Positions 63,277 to 64,000 of a stretch of DNA of 64,000 nt are shown piece by piece; position 1 is the first letter of the stretch, and each line of letters opens with the position of its first letter. Under the pieces are notes generated by a model. That model did no database searches. It worked only from the letters and a program-made list of their open reading frames with translations, and had not been told where the DNA came from. The translations under genes and the position numbers were made by a program. The stretch spans positions 1,116,001 through 1,180,000 of the forward strand of contig AGIQ01000002.1 of the NCBI GenBank assembly GCA_000230935.2. Direction: 5' to 3'. Source of the DNA: Mycolicibacterium rhodesiae JS60. GTDB lineage: Bacteria; Actinomycetota; Actinomycetes; Mycobacteriales; Mycobacteriaceae.

Positions 63277-63340
63277 GCGTCGAGTGTGTACGTAGGGCGG
63301 GATTTTCGGGGGATCGGCGCAGTAGGTACACACTCGACGC
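63277..63340. repeat. Palindromic element, copy C
   Basis: Perfect 15-base arms GCGTCGAGTGTGTAC (63277-63291) and GTACACACTCGACGC (63326-63340) with a 34-base spacer (GGGCGGGATTTTCGGGGG in part), followed by GTGCACAGTCGAT. It is the best-preserved of three copies. It begins two bases after the AbiEi/DUF559-like gene. Confidence 0.9.
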
Positions 63341-63433
63341 GCCAGGTGCACAGTCGATCCCAAGCTAGCCGTCGAGGTGGATGCCAGGTTGGACGAGCAG
63401 CCGACGTCGGCGCTCTGGTGGGAGAGCGATCCG

Positions 63434-64000
63434 CTAGAACGTGCTGGTGGGCCGTACGTTATTGGCCATGTCGACCAGCGCGTACCGGTGCGCCTGACTG
63501 GTAGCCACTCGGGCCAGGCTGCGAAGCGACGCCTCGACGCCAAGGCGCAGTCCATGTTCGGTGAACGGGAAGCCGAGGATGTGGTTCGTGCTGGCCGAGT
63601 TCCCGGACATCCAGTCCATCGCGGTGCCCAGCACCAGCGCGCGGATCTGCAGCACCCGCGGCTCGGAATCCGGCAGTGCCTCGACCCGGCGTGCGGCATC
63701 GCGGATCTGCTCTTCGGTGAGCTCGTGCGCCGACCGCCCGGACAGCAGCGTCACCGCGCTGGTCAGCCGCGCAGTGGTGAAATGCCGTGACGACGGCGGG
63801 ACTTCGTCGAGCGTGTTCACCGCCGCCTGGCGATCACCATTCACCGATTGCGCCCGGGCCAGCCCGAAGGCGGCCGAAATCGAGTTGTTGTCGGTGTGCC
63901 ACACCGTCCGATACAAGGGCAGCTCGTCGGATGTCGCCGCGAGCTCGGCCGTCGCGGCCAACGCCAGCTTCGGTGCCAGCTCTCCAGGGAAGATATCTAA
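63434..64000 (-). CDS. pknG: Serine/threonine-protein kinase G, C-terminal part (cut by window edge)
   Basis: The last 188 residues of PknG, the soluble mycobacterial kinase with N-terminal rubredoxin and C-terminal TPR domains. The visible part is the TPR region: 'GELAPKLALAATAELA', 'TARLTSAVTLLSGRSAHELTE' trimmed to TSAVTLLSGRSAHELTE, and 'EHGLRLGVEASLRSLARVA'. The kinase and rubredoxin domains lie beyond base 64000. PknG controls glutamate/TCA metabolism through GarA and is known for blocking phagosome maturation in pathogens. Runs on minus strand as Rv0410c does next to ackA. Confidence 0.94.
   Translation of the reverse strand, partial: LDIFPGELAPKLALAATAELAATSDELPLYRTVWHTDNNSISAAFGLARAQSVNGDRQAAVNTLDEVPPSSRHFTTARLTSAVTLLSGRSAHELTEEQIRDAARRVEALPDSEPRVLQIRALVLGTAMDWMSGNSASTNHILGFPFTEHGLRLGVEASLRSLARVATSQAHRYALVDMANNVRPTSTF

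Overview
The window looks like chromosome from a fast-growing mycobacterium (Mycolicibacterium type). It is uniformly GC-rich and uses many GTG starts. At least twelve genes have a TANNNT -10 box only 6-8 bases before the start codon, the signature of leaderless mycobacterial transcripts. The gene content is the conserved mycobacterial block known in M. tuberculosis as roughly Rv0356c-Rv0410c, partly rearranged and with many insertions: flavohemoglobin-like oxidoreductase, clpB, the Rv0383c and Rv0381c types, pyrE, a TrmH-type methylase, a GH76-like protein, DedA, fba, the Rv0361, Rv0360c, Rv0359 and Rv0358 types, purA, purT, rhodanese, metZ, a 13E12/HNH protein, fgd1, pta, ackA and pknG. Both edge genes are cut by the window. 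No tRNA, rRNA, CRISPR array, prophage or intact insertion sequence was seen.

Layout. 1-11 kb: stress and housekeeping block. clpB sits behind a sigma-H/E-type promoter whose -35 lies inside an HspR (HAIR) inverted repeat. A TetR regulator with twin operators faces an FAD monooxygenase and alpha/beta-hydrolase pair. Then come a membrane protein, an SDR and pyrE. 11-16 kb: a three-gene, stop/start-coupled minus-strand operon: an unknown 251-aa protein, an E1-like(ThiF)-nitroreductase fusion (MoeY/Rv1355c type) and a GAF-GGDEF-EAL c-di-GMP enzyme. A 667-base gap with a possible structured RNA and a leaderless mini-ORF follows. 16-24.7 kb: rRNA/tRNA methylase, GH76-like protein coupled to an NhaA-thioredoxin fusion, then a small lipid-type cluster (SnoaL-like, sulfotransferase, DUF1214, SDR) in which the sulfotransferase carries a one-base frameshift. 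24.8-31.4 kb: XdhC and CoxG-like proteins without any CO dehydrogenase subunits, small exported proteins, DedA, fba and conserved unknowns. 31.6-38.5 kb: a 963-aa pseudo-receiver/PAS/GGDEF/EAL protein, a CDF metal exporter under a metal-sensor-type operator, a relic of another GGDEF gene, an M50 protease and purA.

38.5-64 kb: thioesterase, P450, MMPL transporter facing a MarR regulator, an exported type I phosphodiesterase, an AAA ATPase, purT, rhodanese, metZ, a 13E12 HNH protein, SDR, GNAT, MBL hydrolase, fgd1, a probably N-truncated membrane glycosyltransferase, pta-ackA, a DUF899 gene facing an ArsR/AHSA1 pair with twin operators, a nuclease-like AbiEi/DUF559 gene and the 3' end of pknG.

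Working together: pta-ackA is the acetate/acetyl-CoA switch; purA and purT, pyrE and metZ are biosynthetic; fba and fgd1 supply glycolytic flux and F420H2. The least explained signals are (1) the c-di-GMP/E1-nitroreductase operon, (2) three copies of a palindromic element, two of which bracket the nuclease-like gene at 62.4-63.3 kb, and (3) well-formed operators for local (TetR, ArsR, MarR) or missing (metal sensor) regulators.
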